Part shown: positions 42,509-51,787 of the stretch, piece after piece
Layout: each line of letters starts with the position of its first letter
How positions within the stretch are numbered: position 1 is the first letter of the stretch
Assembly (NCBI GenBank): GCA_963730365.1
Contig: CAVSRM010000010.1
Location: 310,001-374,000 of the forward strand
Length of the DNA: 64,000 bases
Direction: 5' to 3'
Source of the DNA: Fodinibacter sp963730365
GTDB taxonomy: Bacteria; Actinomycetota; Actinomycetes; Actinomycetales; Dermatophilaceae
Notes under the pieces: generated by a model
Told to the model about the DNA's origin: nothing
Database searches by the model: none
Seen by the model: only the letters and a program-made list of their open reading frames with translations
Program-made: the position numbers and the translations under genes

Positions 42509-43942
42509 TCAGAGCTCGACTGCGAGGTACTGGGTCTCGAGGAACTCGTGGATCCCCGCGAACCCCCCCTCGCGGCCGAGACCGGACTCCTTCATGCCAC
42601 CGAACGGTGCCGCGGGGTCGGAGACCACGCCCCGGTTCACGGCGACCATTCCCGACTCCATCTGGCGGCCGACCCGCAGGCCCTCCGCGCCGTCACGGGC
42701 GAACACGTAGGAGATCAGGCCGTAGTCGGTGTCGTTGGCCATCGAGATGGCCTCCTCGGACGAGCCGACGGTCACGATGGGCGCCACCGGCCCGAAGATC
42801 TCGTCGCGAGTCAGCACGGAGCCGTGCTCGACGTCCCGAACGATGTGCGGCGCCAGGAAGGCGCCGCCCCCGGGAGCCTGCGAGACCGTGGTGGCGCGAG
42901 CGCCTTCGGTCTCCGCCCGGTTCAGCAGGTCCAAGATCTTGTCGCGCTCCTTGACGCTCACCATGGAGCCCAGGTCGTTGCTCCTGTCGATCCCCGGACC
43001 GATGTGCAACGAGGAGAGGGCCACGTGGAACTGAGCAGTGAAGTCCGCCGCAAGTGACTCGTGGACGTAGAAGCGGTTCGCCGCAGTACAGGCCGACCCG
43101 CCGTTGCGCATCTTCGCCACCATGGCGCCCTCGACCGCGTGCTCGACGGACGCACCCTCGAGCACGAGGAAGGGCGCGTTGCCGCCGAGCTCCATCGAGG
43201 AGGGAAGCACCCGTTGCGCGGTCTGCGACAACAGCAGCTTGCCGACGTAGGTCGACCCGGTGAAGGACAGGGTGGCCACGCGGGGATCCGCGAGAACCGC
43301 CTCGGACACCGGGCCCGACGTCGAGGTCGTGATGACGTTGACGACCCCGGCCGGCGCACCGGCACGCTGCATGACGTCAGCGACCCAGAGCGCCGTGAGC
43401 GGAGTCTCCGCAGCCGGCTTCAGGATCGTCGTGCAGCCTGCCGCGAGTGCAGGAGCGAGCTTGCGGGTGGCCATCGCAGCCGGGAAGTTCCACGGGGTGA
43501 TGAGGTAGGCGACGCCGAGCGGATGGTGGTCGACGATGATCGTCTTGTCGCCCGCCGGGGCCAGGCGGAAGTCACCCGTGATGCGGCAGGCCTCCTCGGA
43601 GAACCAACGGAAGAACTCAGCCGCGTAGCGCGCCTCTCCCATCGCGTCGGCCCAGGCCTTGCCGTTCTCGAGGACGATGAGACGGGCGCAGTCCTCGATC
43701 TCCGCGCTCATGATCTCGAAGGAACGGCGAAGGACCTCCGCCCGCTCCCGGGGGGAGGTCGCCGCCCACGCGCCCGCGGCGCCGTGGGCGGACGCCACCG
43801 CCTGGAGGCCGTCGTCGACCGTGGCGTCCCCGATCTCGGCGAGGACCTCACCGGTCGCGGGGTTGTGGACAGGGAGGTGCTTCGCGGTCGCGACCCACTC
43901 CCCGCCGATCAGGAGTCGTGAGGGAGCATCGACGGTGCTCAT
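42509..43942 (-). CDS. Aldehyde dehydrogenase (succinate-semialdehyde dehydrogenase-like)
   Basis: 477 residues. Catalytic Cys285 is in NGGSACTAANR and the general base Glu251 in MELGGNAP; the NAD site has TPWNFPAAM and FTGSTYVGK. The C-terminal APFGGMKESGLGREGG is typical of the GabD branch. Sequence features fit succinate-, glutarate- or 2-oxoglutarate-semialdehyde oxidation, but the operon context (sugar-type importer, M24 hydrolase, SDR) points to an aldehyde made from the imported compound. It is last in a seven-gene transcript, 63 bases after the SDR gene. AAGGGA precedes ATG 43942. Confidence 0.88.
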   Translation of the reverse strand: MSTVDAPSRLLIGGEWVATAKHLPVHNPATGEVLAEIGDATVDDGLQAVASAHGAAGAWAATSPRERAEVLRRSFEIMSAEIEDCARLIVLENGKAWADAMGEARYAAEFFRWFSEEACRITGDFRLAPAGDKTIIVDHHPLGVAYLITPWNFPAAMATRKLAPALAAGCTTILKPAAETPLTALWVADVMQRAGAPAGVVNVITTSTSGPVSEAVLADPRVATLSFTGSTYVGKLLLSQTAQRVLPSSMELGGNAPFLVLEGASVEHAVEGAMVAKMRNGGSACTAANRFYVHESLAADFTAQFHVALSSLHIGPGIDRSNDLGSMVSVKERDKILDLLNRAETEGARATTVSQAPGGGAFLAPHIVRDVEHGSVLTRDEIFGPVAPIVTVGSSEEAISMANDTDYGLISYVFARDGAEGLRVGRQMESGMVAVNRGVVSDPAAPFGGMKESGLGREGGFAGIHEFLETQYLAVEL

Positions 43943-44005
43943 GCCAGGTCCCTTCTCACGAGGAGCACGCGCTGCGCAGCGCGCGCCCTGATGTTGTCTG
44001 CGCCG

Positions 44006-44809
44006 TCACTGGATGACCATTCCGCCGTCGATCATGATGAGCTGGCCGGTCATGTAGTCGCTGTCCGGGCTCGCGAGGAACGAGGCGGTTCCCACGATGT
44101 CCTCGGGGAAGGAGTAGCGCTTCATGAGGATCATGTTCTCGGCCAGGGAGTCCATCGACTCACCGGGCTTGTCGAACTTCCCGATCTCCACCAGGTCCTT
44201 GTCGAGCTGCTCCCACAGCTCGGTGCGCACGACGCCCGGGCCGTAGCCGTTGACCGTGATGTTGTGCTCGATCAGCGCCTTGGCCCCGCCCTTGATCATC
44301 GCCAGCACCGCGTGCTTGCTCGCTGAGTAGACCACGACGTCGTCGAAGGCGTCGCGAGAGAGGATCGATCCCACGTTGATGATCTTGTAGGGCTCGTCCT
44401 GCTTTCCCTGCGCCTTCATCTGCCGGGCCGCAGCCTGCATGCAGTTGAGCGTGCCCCACGCATTGACGTCCATGATTCGCTGCCAGTTGTCCCGAGTGAT
44501 GTCGAGGAAGAACAGCGGCTTGTTGATCCCGGCGTTGTTGAGCAGGACGTTGATGCTGCCGAACTCCTGGACCGTGTGCGCGACCGCGGCCGCGGCGTCC
44601 TCCTCGCTCGACACGTCGAGCCTGACGTGCGTGGCGGTGCCGCCGTCGCGGCGGATCTCGGCGGCTGTCTCGGCTGCACCGTCGACGTTGACATCGCCGA
44701 GGCAGACCTTCGCCCCCTGGGCGGCGAAGTTGCGCGCGACGGCAGCGCCCATGCCCTGGGCGGCTCCGGTGATGAGGACGTTCTTGTGGGCAAGTCGGGT
44801 GGTGTCCAT
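44006..44809 (-). CDS. SDR-family alcohol dehydrogenase
   Basis: 267 residues, classical SDR. The cofactor loop is TGAAQGMGAA (14-23), NNAG is at 91-94, and the catalytic triad includes Ser148 (VGSIL), Tyr161 and Lys165 (YSASK). Aspartate at the end of strand two (CLGDVNVDG) predicts NAD. The substrate loop is long (residues 190-230). The sequence resembles acetoin/butanediol and sorbitol dehydrogenases. It probably oxidises an alcohol produced from the imported substrate, passing the aldehyde or ketone to the next enzyme. It lies 33 bases after the M24 gene. Confidence 0.88.
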   Translation of the reverse strand: MDTTRLAHKNVLITGAAQGMGAAVARNFAAQGAKVCLGDVNVDGAAETAAEIRRDGGTATHVRLDVSSEEDAAAAVAHTVQEFGSINVLLNNAGINKPLFFLDITRDNWQRIMDVNAWGTLNCMQAAARQMKAQGKQDEPYKIINVGSILSRDAFDDVVVYSASKHAVLAMIKGGAKALIEHNITVNGYGPGVVRTELWEQLDKDLVEIGKFDKPGESMDSLAENMILMKRYSFPEDIVGTASFLASPDSDYMTGQLIMIDGGMVIQ

Positions 44810-44842
44810 GAGGAGTCCCTCTCTCAGGTGATGTGGTTGGGG

Positions 44843-46138
44843 TCAGTACTCGTTGGCGACGAACAGCGTCTGGGCAGGGAACCGGGTCAGCACTTCCGCA
44901 CCCTTCGGGGTGATGACGACCTCCTCCTCGATCCGTGCCGCCGAAACGCCATCGGAGGCGGGGCAGTACGTCTCGAGCGCGAAGACCATGCCGTTCTTGA
45001 TCTCCACCGGGTGGTCGAGGCTGTTGAGCCGGGAGATGATCGGACGCTCGTGCAGGCCCAGCCCCAGGCCGTGCCCGAACTGGAGCCCGAAGGCGTCCAT
45101 CTCACTGGCGAACCCCAGGTCGGTGGCCTTGGGCCAGAGCCGGGCCACCTGGTCGGTCCCGACCCCGTCGGCGACCGTGTCGATGGCAGCGTCCATCCAC
45201 TCCCTGGCCCTGGTGTAGGCCTCGTGCTGCGGCGCAGTCGAGGAGCCGACCGAGAACGTGCGGTAGTAGCACGTGCGGTAGCCGTTGAACGAGTGGATGA
45301 TGTCGAAGAAGGCCTGGTCCCCGGGCCGGATGATCCGGTCGGTGAAGTTGTGCGGGTGCGGGTTGCACCGCTCCCCGGAGACGGCGTTGATCGCCTCGAC
45401 CTGCTCGGAACCCATCTCGTAGAGCCGCTTGTTCGCGAGGGCCACGATGTCGTTCTCCCGGATGCCGGGCTTGAGCACGTCCACGATGTCCTGGTAGACC
45501 CCGTCGACCATGGCGGCGGCCTGGCTCAGCAACATGATCTCGTCCGCCGACTTGATCGAGCGCGCATCGAGCATGTGCTGCTGGATGTCGACGACCTTGA
45601 GCCCCTGCGCCTGCATCTCGAAGAGGAACGCGGGCTCGACGATGTCGACACCGACCGGCTCGTCCGCCACACCGGCGTCCGTCAGGAGACCCTTGATGGT
45701 GGAGACCGCCTCCTTCAACAACCCCGCCTCGGGGCTGATGGCACCGCGCAGTCCGAGCATGCCCGCGCGACAGCGGTCCTGCTCGAGCCAGGGAGCGAAC
45801 AGCTTGTGGTGCTTGGCGGCCGACCCGAAGTCCCAGAGGAATGGCTTGGCGTCCCGGGTGAGCAGGGCGTAGCGCGACATCTTGTCGCCGAGGGCGCCAC
45901 CGATCCACGTCTGGGTCGTGTAGCGGATGTTGTAGAAGTCGAAGAGCAGGAAGGCTCCGCAGCCGCTGTCCTCCAACGACCCGATGGCCCGGCCCAGTCG
46001 GTACTCACGCAGCCGATGGAAGTCGACCCGCGCCTCGTAGTCGACTCCCATGTGGCCCGGCGCGGGGATGTTGCGCACGCCGAAGTCGAGCGCGGCCGGC
46101 AGTGCGGACGGCTCAGGAGCTTCGAAGGTGGTCGTCAT
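44843..46138 (-). CDS. M24-fold hydrolase/lyase (creatinase/prolidase-like) lacking one metal ligand
   Basis: 431 residues from ATG 46138 with GGAGG upstream. The N-terminal creatinase domain spans about 1-190 and the pita-bread domain about 195-431. Of the five M24 metal ligands, Asp279 (AFFDIIHS), His356 (FGHGLGLGLHERP), Glu389 (FALETYCP) and Glu404 (ARIEEEV) are present. The second aspartate is Cys290 (GYRTCYYRTF instead of GYxxDxTRTF). It is therefore unlikely to be an ordinary aminopeptidase; creatinase, ectoine hydrolase and the DMSP lyase DddP are non-peptidase relatives. The operon supplies an importer and two dehydrogenases. The true substrate is not predictable. Confidence 0.85.
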   Translation of the reverse strand: MTTTFEAPEPSALPAALDFGVRNIPAPGHMGVDYEARVDFHRLREYRLGRAIGSLEDSGCGAFLLFDFYNIRYTTQTWIGGALGDKMSRYALLTRDAKPFLWDFGSAAKHHKLFAPWLEQDRCRAGMLGLRGAISPEAGLLKEAVSTIKGLLTDAGVADEPVGVDIVEPAFLFEMQAQGLKVVDIQQHMLDARSIKSADEIMLLSQAAAMVDGVYQDIVDVLKPGIRENDIVALANKRLYEMGSEQVEAINAVSGERCNPHPHNFTDRIIRPGDQAFFDIIHSFNGYRTCYYRTFSVGSSTAPQHEAYTRAREWMDAAIDTVADGVGTDQVARLWPKATDLGFASEMDAFGLQFGHGLGLGLHERPIISRLNSLDHPVEIKNGMVFALETYCPASDGVSAARIEEEVVITPKGAEVLTRFPAQTLFVANEY

Positions 46139-46228
46139 GTCGTGCCTCCAAGGCAGGTGGGGTGGGAGGCGGTGCGGCGCCGCTGGGCAGAGCCACGACC
46201 GCACCGCCTCCCGGCTATCGGCTGTCCG

Positions 46229-47236
46229 TCACCACTCGGGGGCCACGGCCGGGTCGTCGGCGTTCTCCGCAGTGACCTTCACCGACGGCATGAAGAGGTC
46301 CTCCTCGATGGTCTCGCCGTTGAGGACCTTGTTCGCGACCACGATCGCGTTCTGGCCGTCCCACGACGAGGACTGGAAGATCGTGCCGTCGAGCTCACCC
46401 GACTTCACCAGCGGGTTGCCCAGCTTCGTGTTGCCGATCGAGGTGATGTACAGCGGCTCCGGGTCGATGTCACGGGACTTCAGGGCGGCGATCGCGCCGG
46501 CCACCATGGTGTCGTCCGCGGCGTAGATCCCGTCCACGTTCTCGGCGCCGACCGACGTGAGCATCTCGGACGTCACCGTCTGGGAGTCGTCCTTGTTCCA
46601 GTTGCCGGGCTGCTCGGCGAGGATCGTGACGTTCGGGCAGTCCTTCCCGATGGTGTCGACGAAGCCCTCTCGGCGGTTGATGGCCGTGGAGTTACCCGTG
46701 AGACCGTTGACGACGATGATGTTCGTCGGCTCGCTTCCGGCGAGGTCGCACATGATCTCCGCCGACGCCGCGCCCTGGCCGTAGGTGTCAGGGCCGGAGT
46801 AGCCGGCCGTGAGGTCCTTGTCCTCGGGGTTCACGTCGGAGTTGGTGACGGTGACGGGGATGTCGGCGGCCTGCGCCGCTGCCAGGCATGGCCGCACGGT
46901 GTCGCCCACCGCCGGCCACAGGATGATGAGGTCGGGCTTCGCCGCGACCGCGACCGTGCAGTCACTCGCCTGCTTGTCCGCGTCGTACTGCGAGTTGGTG
47001 ATCGTGAGGTCGATCCCGTCCTTCTCGGCCTCCGCCTCCATGGGAGGCAGGTACGTCGTCCCGTACGGCTGGTCCGTGCCCTGCGGCAGCAGGGCGTAGA
47101 CCTTGTAGGTGTCGGAGCCTCCGGTGCCGCCCGCGTCCGTCGAGCTCCCGTCGTCTCCACTGCCACAGCCGGCCAGGACCATCCCTGAGGCTGCGAGGAG
47201 CCCCAGGGCTCCAACGCTGATGCGGGTGTTGCCCAT
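46229..47236 (-). CDS. Sugar-type ABC importer substrate-binding lipoprotein
   Basis: 335 residues with lipobox VLAGC (lipid Cys near residue 24) and a Gly/Ser/Asp linker. The type I binding fold shows KVYALLPQGTDQPYGTTYLP, PDLIILWPAVGDTVRPCLAA and VDGIYAADDTMVAGAIAALK. It resembles CUT2 (ribose-type) receptors, although the opening motif is unusual. Four cysteines in the mature part may form disulfides. It follows two permeases and an ATPase and precedes the M24 gene in the same transcript. AAAGGAAA precedes ATG 47236. Confidence 0.9.
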   Translation of the reverse strand: MGNTRISVGALGLLAASGMVLAGCGSGDDGSSTDAGGTGGSDTYKVYALLPQGTDQPYGTTYLPPMEAEAEKDGIDLTITNSQYDADKQASDCTVAVAAKPDLIILWPAVGDTVRPCLAAAQAADIPVTVTNSDVNPEDKDLTAGYSGPDTYGQGAASAEIMCDLAGSEPTNIIVVNGLTGNSTAINRREGFVDTIGKDCPNVTILAEQPGNWNKDDSQTVTSEMLTSVGAENVDGIYAADDTMVAGAIAALKSRDIDPEPLYITSIGNTKLGNPLVKSGELDGTIFQSSSWDGQNAIVVANKVLNGETIEEDLFMPSVKVTAENADDPAVAPEW

Positions 47237-47291
47237 GACGTTTCCTTTCGTCTCCTACGGTGACGCCGCCGGGTCGGCGACGCCTGCCCAG

Positions 47292-48311
47292 TCACACAGC
47301 TGAGCGGCGAGCCTGGAGGAAGGTGAGGATGCTTCCTCGCACGGCTCGCAAACTGGAAGGGTCGGTGATGACGGCGATGAGCAGGACGCCACCGATGAAG
47401 ATCTGCTGCACGTCCACCTGGACACCCGAGAAGGTGAGGCCCACCTCGAGGATCCCGAGCGACAGCGCACCGATCAGGGTGCCCACGATCGAGCCGCGGC
47501 CCCCTGTCAGGGCCACGCCACCGATGATGGCCGCGGCGAAGCTCGACAGCAGCACCGTCGACCCAGCGGTCGGGTCCGCCGCGGTCAGCTCCATCGTGTT
47601 GATGACGCCCGCGAGCGCCGCGACGAAGCCGGAGATCATGAAGCCCGTGTAGATCCGTCGCGACACGGGGATGCCGGCATCCCGGGCGGCCTGGCGGTTG
47701 CCACCGACGGCGAAGAACTCACGTCCGGCGCGCACCCGGGTGACGAAGAGCTGGAGGGCGACGAACACGAGGAGGAACAGCAGCATGCGGGGCGTAACGG
47801 GGCCGATGAGGGGAGTTCCGAAGGCAATGCCCGCGTCGATGTTCGTCAGCCGGACAGGCTTCTCGTCCGAGAGCACGAAGGCCAGGCCGCGCAACAGGAA
47901 GAGCATCCCGAGCGTGGCGATGAAGGAGTTGATCCCCACCTTGACCACGAAGAACGCGTTCACGATCCCGATGAGGAGTCCTGCTCCGAGAGCGGCGAGG
48001 ATGCCCAGCGCGAAGTTGGGCACCATGGCCATGACGACGCCGGAGACCGCCAGGGTGCTCGCCACGCTGAGGTCGAGCTCGCCCATGAGGATGACCGCCG
48101 TCAGCCCGAGGGCGACGAGACCGATCAGCGCCACCCTGCCCAGCGTCACCTGGTAGGAGGTGAAGACGAGCGGCTCGAGCACCAGGGCCACGACCACCAC
48201 CACCCCGAGGAGGGTGAGGCCTCGCCACTCGGTGCGCCGCGCGAGGGCGGCCCGTCTCGGGCTGGCCCCGGACTCGGTCTGATCCAGGTTGAGCGTCTCG
48301 AGGTTCGTCAT
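47292..48311 (-). CDS. ABC transporter permease (CUT2/ribose type)
   Basis: 339 residues, about ten membrane spans. LTAVILMGELDLSVASTLAV is the RbsC signature (G-E/G-I-D-L-S), GINSFIATLGMLFLLRGLAF the coupling region, and GGVALTGGRGSIVGTLIGAL the conserved C-terminal motif. It forms the channel with the upstream permease. ATG 48311 overlaps the previous stop by four bases. Confidence 0.93.
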   Translation of the reverse strand: MTNLETLNLDQTESGASPRRAALARRTEWRGLTLLGVVVVVALVLEPLVFTSYQVTLGRVALIGLVALGLTAVILMGELDLSVASTLAVSGVVMAMVPNFALGILAALGAGLLIGIVNAFFVVKVGINSFIATLGMLFLLRGLAFVLSDEKPVRLTNIDAGIAFGTPLIGPVTPRMLLFLLVFVALQLFVTRVRAGREFFAVGGNRQAARDAGIPVSRRIYTGFMISGFVAALAGVINTMELTAADPTAGSTVLLSSFAAAIIGGVALTGGRGSIVGTLIGALSLGILEVGLTFSGVQVDVQQIFIGGVLLIAVITDPSSLRAVRGSILTFLQARRSAV

Positions 48312-49327
48312 CGCTTGGATCCCTTTCGGGCGAGGGCGTCGATGGTGACGGCCAGGACGATGAGCGACCCGATGGCCATCTGCTGCCAGCCGAACCCGAT
48401 GTTCGACAGGACGAGGATGTTCGTCAGCACGCTGACGAAGACCACACCGAGCAGGGTGCGCAGCACGCTCCCCCTGCCGCCGAAGACGCTGGTGCCGCCG
48501 ATGATGATGGCCGCCAGCGCACCGAAGTCGTATCCGTCGGACATCGTGGACACGGCCGTGTTGGAGAAGGCGGCGAGGACGAAGCCGGCGACGGTGGCCG
48601 AGACCGCGGTGATGAGGAACGCACCCAGCACGACGCGTGGGGTGGCCACACCCGTGAGCCGGGTCGCTTCCCTGTTCGACCCGAACGAGCGGATGAGGAA
48701 CCCGAAGGTGGTCCGGTCGAGGACGAATGCGAGGAGCAGGGCCATGACGAGGAGCAGGATCGCCGAGAGGGGCACCGGGCCGAGCTTGACCTGACCGATG
48801 GTGGCGATCGGGCCGTCGGGCGGACCGAAGAAGATGCTCCCGCCGGAGAGCCAGCGAAGGATCCCCAGGCCGATGTAGGTCGTGGACAGGGTGACGATCA
48901 CGGCGTTCGCCTTGAAGTAGCCCACGGCAGCACCGTTGACGATGCCGTACACGAGCGCCACCAGCAGCGCGGCGAGGATGGCCAACGGGATGCCGTACGA
49001 GTTGCTGACCCCGATGAGGATGACCGCGGAGGTGGCCACCTGGGCGACCACCGAGAGGTCGAGGTAGTTCCCGGAGATGACGACGAACGTCATCCCGACG
49101 GCGACGATCCCGATGGGCGCTGCCCGGTGGAAGACGTCGGTGATGTTCACGAGCGACGCGAAGCCGTCGACGAAGAACGCCGCGAAGACGATGATCGCGA
49201 CGGTGAAGACGATGATCCCGCGCTCGGCGACCCACTGAAGCACCGTCGCGCCGCGAGCCTTGGCGTTGTCCTCCTTGGCCGGGGCGGTGGCGTCCGTCGC
49301 CGCCTGGTCCTGCGACACCTTGCTCAT
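48308..49327 (-). CDS. ABC transporter permease (CUT2/ribose type)
   Basis: 339 residues, paralogous in fold to the next gene. GMTFVVISGNYLDLSVVAQV corresponds to the ribose-permease signature, though N-Y replaces G-I. ANAVIVTLSTTYIGLGILRW is the coupling segment and IIGGTSVFGGRGSVLRTLLG the C-terminal motif. Its start overlaps the ATPase stop, and its stop overlaps the next permease, giving tight translational coupling. Confidence 0.93.
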   Translation of the reverse strand: MSKVSQDQAATDATAPAKEDNAKARGATVLQWVAERGIIVFTVAIIVFAAFFVDGFASLVNITDVFHRAAPIGIVAVGMTFVVISGNYLDLSVVAQVATSAVILIGVSNSYGIPLAILAALLVALVYGIVNGAAVGYFKANAVIVTLSTTYIGLGILRWLSGGSIFFGPPDGPIATIGQVKLGPVPLSAILLLVMALLLAFVLDRTTFGFLIRSFGSNREATRLTGVATPRVVLGAFLITAVSATVAGFVLAAFSNTAVSTMSDGYDFGALAAIIIGGTSVFGGRGSVLRTLLGVVFVSVLTNILVLSNIGFGWQQMAIGSLIVLAVTIDALARKGSKR

Positions 49328-50853
49328 GGCGCCTCCACCATCGTTCCTCCTGCAGCCAGGGACATGACCGACTTCTCGTCGGCCTCGTCCGCGCTCAGCG
49401 TCCCGGTGATCCGTCCGTCCCTGATGACGTGCACGACGTCCGAGAGGTCCAGCAGCTCTGCGAGGTCCGAGCTCACGAGGAGGACGGCCGTCCCTCCGTC
49501 CGCGAGGTCGCGGACGAGGCGATGGATCTCGGCCTTCGCCCCCACGTCGACCCCTCGCGTGGGCTCGTCGAGGACGATGAAGTCCGGCTCGCGGCCCAAC
49601 CACTTCGCGATGACGATCTTCTGCTGGTTTCCGCCGCTGTAGTCGCCGGCGGCCGCTCGAATGTCCGGCGGCCGCAGGCCGACGCTGTCCGCCAGGTCGC
49701 GGGCGAATGCCGTGATCTTCGCCGGGATCAGCACGGTCCAGACCGAGAGCTTGCCGCGGTTGGGGAGAGTGATGTTGTCCGCGACGGACATCGTCAGCGC
49801 GAGGCCGTCGGTCCGCCGCTCCTCGGGGACGTAGGCGACACCGTTCTTGACCGCCGACCCGTAGCTGACGAGCCGCTTCGTCGTCCCCTGGGTGCGGATT
49901 GTGACCTCGCCCGCCGTCTTCGGGTCGACTCCGAGGATCGCCCGGACCAGCTCGGTCCGGCCGGCCCCCACGAGGCCCCCCAGGCCGACGATCTCGCCGG
50001 CCCGCACCTGGAGGTCGATCCCGTTGACGCGGGGTGCCTTGACCCCCTTGGCATCGAGGACGACCTCCCCCGGATCGCTCGTGCGCCGCACCTGGAGGTC
50101 CACCTTGAGCGCGCCACCGATCATGTCGTCGACGAGCTGGTCCGGAGTGGTGTCGGTGATGCTCATCGTCGTGATGTGCTGCCCGTCGCGCAGGACCGTC
50201 ACCCGGTCACAGATCGCGAAGATCTCGGGCAGCCGGTGCGAGATGTAGACGACGGCCAGTCCGCGCCCCGCCAGCCGCTGGAGCATCGCCAGCAGGTACT
50301 CGGTCTCGGCCGGGGTCAGCGTCGCGGTGGGCTCGTCGAGGATCAGCACGCGAGGCTTGCGGGCCACGGCCCGGGCGATCTCCACGAACTGACGCAGGGC
50401 CACCGACAGGCTCGCCACCCGCTCGTCCAGGTCGACCGACACGCCGATCTCCTCGAGCGCGTCCGAGGCCACCTGTCGCAGCTCCGCGGAGTTCGTGAAA
50501 CCGCCCCTCGTCGGAAAGGCCCCCAGCATGATGTTCTCGGCGGTCGTCATCTCCGGGACCAGACTCAGTTCCTGGTGCACGAGGGCGATGCCGGCCTCGA
50601 GGGCACCCTTGGCGCCCCCCTCGAGGGGCCGGCCGTCGACCTTCACGACACCCTCGGTGGGTGCCAGGATGCCGGCCAACATCCTCATCAGCGTCGACTT
50701 GCCGGCACCGTTCTCGCCGACGATCCCGTAGATCTCACCGGCGCGCACCTGGACGCTGACGTCGTTGACGGCCAGGGCTCCCCCGAACCGCTTGACGACG
50801 GACTCGGTCTCCAGGACAACCGTTGCAGGCACCTCGGGAGTGTCCTGTGTCAT
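49324..50853 (-). CDS. ABC transporter ATP-binding protein, two ATPase domains (CUT2/ribose type)
   Basis: 509 residues. Domain one has Walker A GENGAGKST, Q-loop ALVHQELSLV and Walker B VLILDEPTATL. Domain two has a weak Walker A (GLVGAGRTE), signature YSGGNQQK and Walker B FIVLDEPTRGVDVG. This matches RbsA/XylG. AAGGAGG precedes ATG 50853. It heads the seven-gene catabolic operon; TTYGCTGAAA direct repeats lie 44-73 bases upstream of the start. Confidence 0.94.
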   Translation of the reverse strand: MTQDTPEVPATVVLETESVVKRFGGALAVNDVSVQVRAGEIYGIVGENGAGKSTLMRMLAGILAPTEGVVKVDGRPLEGGAKGALEAGIALVHQELSLVPEMTTAENIMLGAFPTRGGFTNSAELRQVASDALEEIGVSVDLDERVASLSVALRQFVEIARAVARKPRVLILDEPTATLTPAETEYLLAMLQRLAGRGLAVVYISHRLPEIFAICDRVTVLRDGQHITTMSITDTTPDQLVDDMIGGALKVDLQVRRTSDPGEVVLDAKGVKAPRVNGIDLQVRAGEIVGLGGLVGAGRTELVRAILGVDPKTAGEVTIRTQGTTKRLVSYGSAVKNGVAYVPEERRTDGLALTMSVADNITLPNRGKLSVWTVLIPAKITAFARDLADSVGLRPPDIRAAAGDYSGGNQQKIVIAKWLGREPDFIVLDEPTRGVDVGAKAEIHRLVRDLADGGTAVLLVSSDLAELLDLSDVVHVIRDGRITGTLSADEADEKSVMSLAAGGTMVEAP

Positions 50854-50896
50854 GGTCCGCCGCCTCCTTGCGTCGTGTGCACCCGGTTGGCCAGTG

Positions 50897-50926
50897 TTCG
50901 CTGAAATCACCGTGCCTTTGCTGAAA
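50897..50926 (-). promoter_or_regulatory. Direct repeats upstream of the ABC-M24 operon
   Basis: TTCGCTGAAA (50897-50906) and TTTGCTGAAA (50917-50926) are 20 bases apart, two helical turns, so a regulator could bind both on one DNA face. They lie 44-73 bases before the ATPase start codon. Confidence 0.45.
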
Positions 50927-51088
50927 CGTACACTAGGAGTGCACACCTTGGGAACCCCCCGAGGACATCGTGGACCGAGCGCACAGGGTCCACGCCCACC
51001 CGGGCTCAGGCTGAGGAGTCGCCTCGATCGAGAGCGGAGTAGGCGCCTCGGCAGTCAGGGGACCGGGCGGAACGGGCGGCCCCGGCCG

Positions 51089-51769
51089 TCAGTGCCCGCG
51101 GTTGATGCGCGTCTCGACGGAGGAGGTGGCGTTGTCGCTCGCGGCATCCACGATGAACCAGATCGCGCGCACCTCGTCGAGGGTGTCGTTCCAGAACCTG
51201 TGCGGGATCACCGAGTCGAAGGCCATGGAGTCGCCGGGGTGGAGCACGGTCCGGTCGAAGCCCACCTGCACCGTCAACGCGCCCTGGATGACGACGCCGT
51301 ACTCGCGGCTGGAGTGCCGGATGAGGTCGTCGGGTGTGGACTCTCCGCCCGCCGGGGGGTAGATGACCTCGATGAACTCCGCGGACGCCTCGGGCTTGGG
51401 AGTCAACCGCTCCCACCTGGTCCCCCCCTCCAGCGGGATGGTCGGACGGGTCGCCGACCGCTGCACGACCTGCGCGTCGACGAGCGCGTCCTGGCCCAGT
51501 GCGACATCCGGAGCGGGGAGCGCGACCAGCTCCAGGGGTGCCTCCCCCTCCTCGAAGAGGCTGTCCATCGAGATGTCGAGCACGTTCGCCACGTTGTACA
51601 GCGCCCGAACGCTGAAGGCGGCGAGGCCGCGCTCGACCTGCGACACGTGGCTCGGGGAGACGTTCATCCGCCGCGCCAGCTCTCGAACGCTGAGGTGGGC
51701 CTCCTTGCGCGCCGCCCGAACGCGACCTCCGATACCGTCCCACTCCGACGTGGAGTCGTTCGCACTCAT
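51089..51769 (-). CDS. XRE-cupin transcriptional regulator
   Basis: 226 residues from ATG 51769, preceded by GGGAG at eight bases; an ATG at 51784 is a less likely start. Residues about 12-70 are an HTH_3 domain (RVRAARKEAHLSVRELARRM, then SPSHVSQVERG). Residues about 140-215 form a cupin barrel (REYGVVIQGALTVQVG, LHPGDSMAFDSVIPHRFWN). The cupin probably senses the catabolic substrate or a product. It lies between the E2 gene and the ABC-M24 operon on the same strand, with its own dyads upstream. Confidence 0.9.
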   Translation of the reverse strand: MSANDSTSEWDGIGGRVRAARKEAHLSVRELARRMNVSPSHVSQVERGLAAFSVRALYNVANVLDISMDSLFEEGEAPLELVALPAPDVALGQDALVDAQVVQRSATRPTIPLEGGTRWERLTPKPEASAEFIEVIYPPAGGESTPDDLIRHSSREYGVVIQGALTVQVGFDRTVLHPGDSMAFDSVIPHRFWNDTLDEVRAIWFIVDAASDNATSSVETRINRGH

Positions 51770-51787
51770 GACTACATCTCCCATGCA

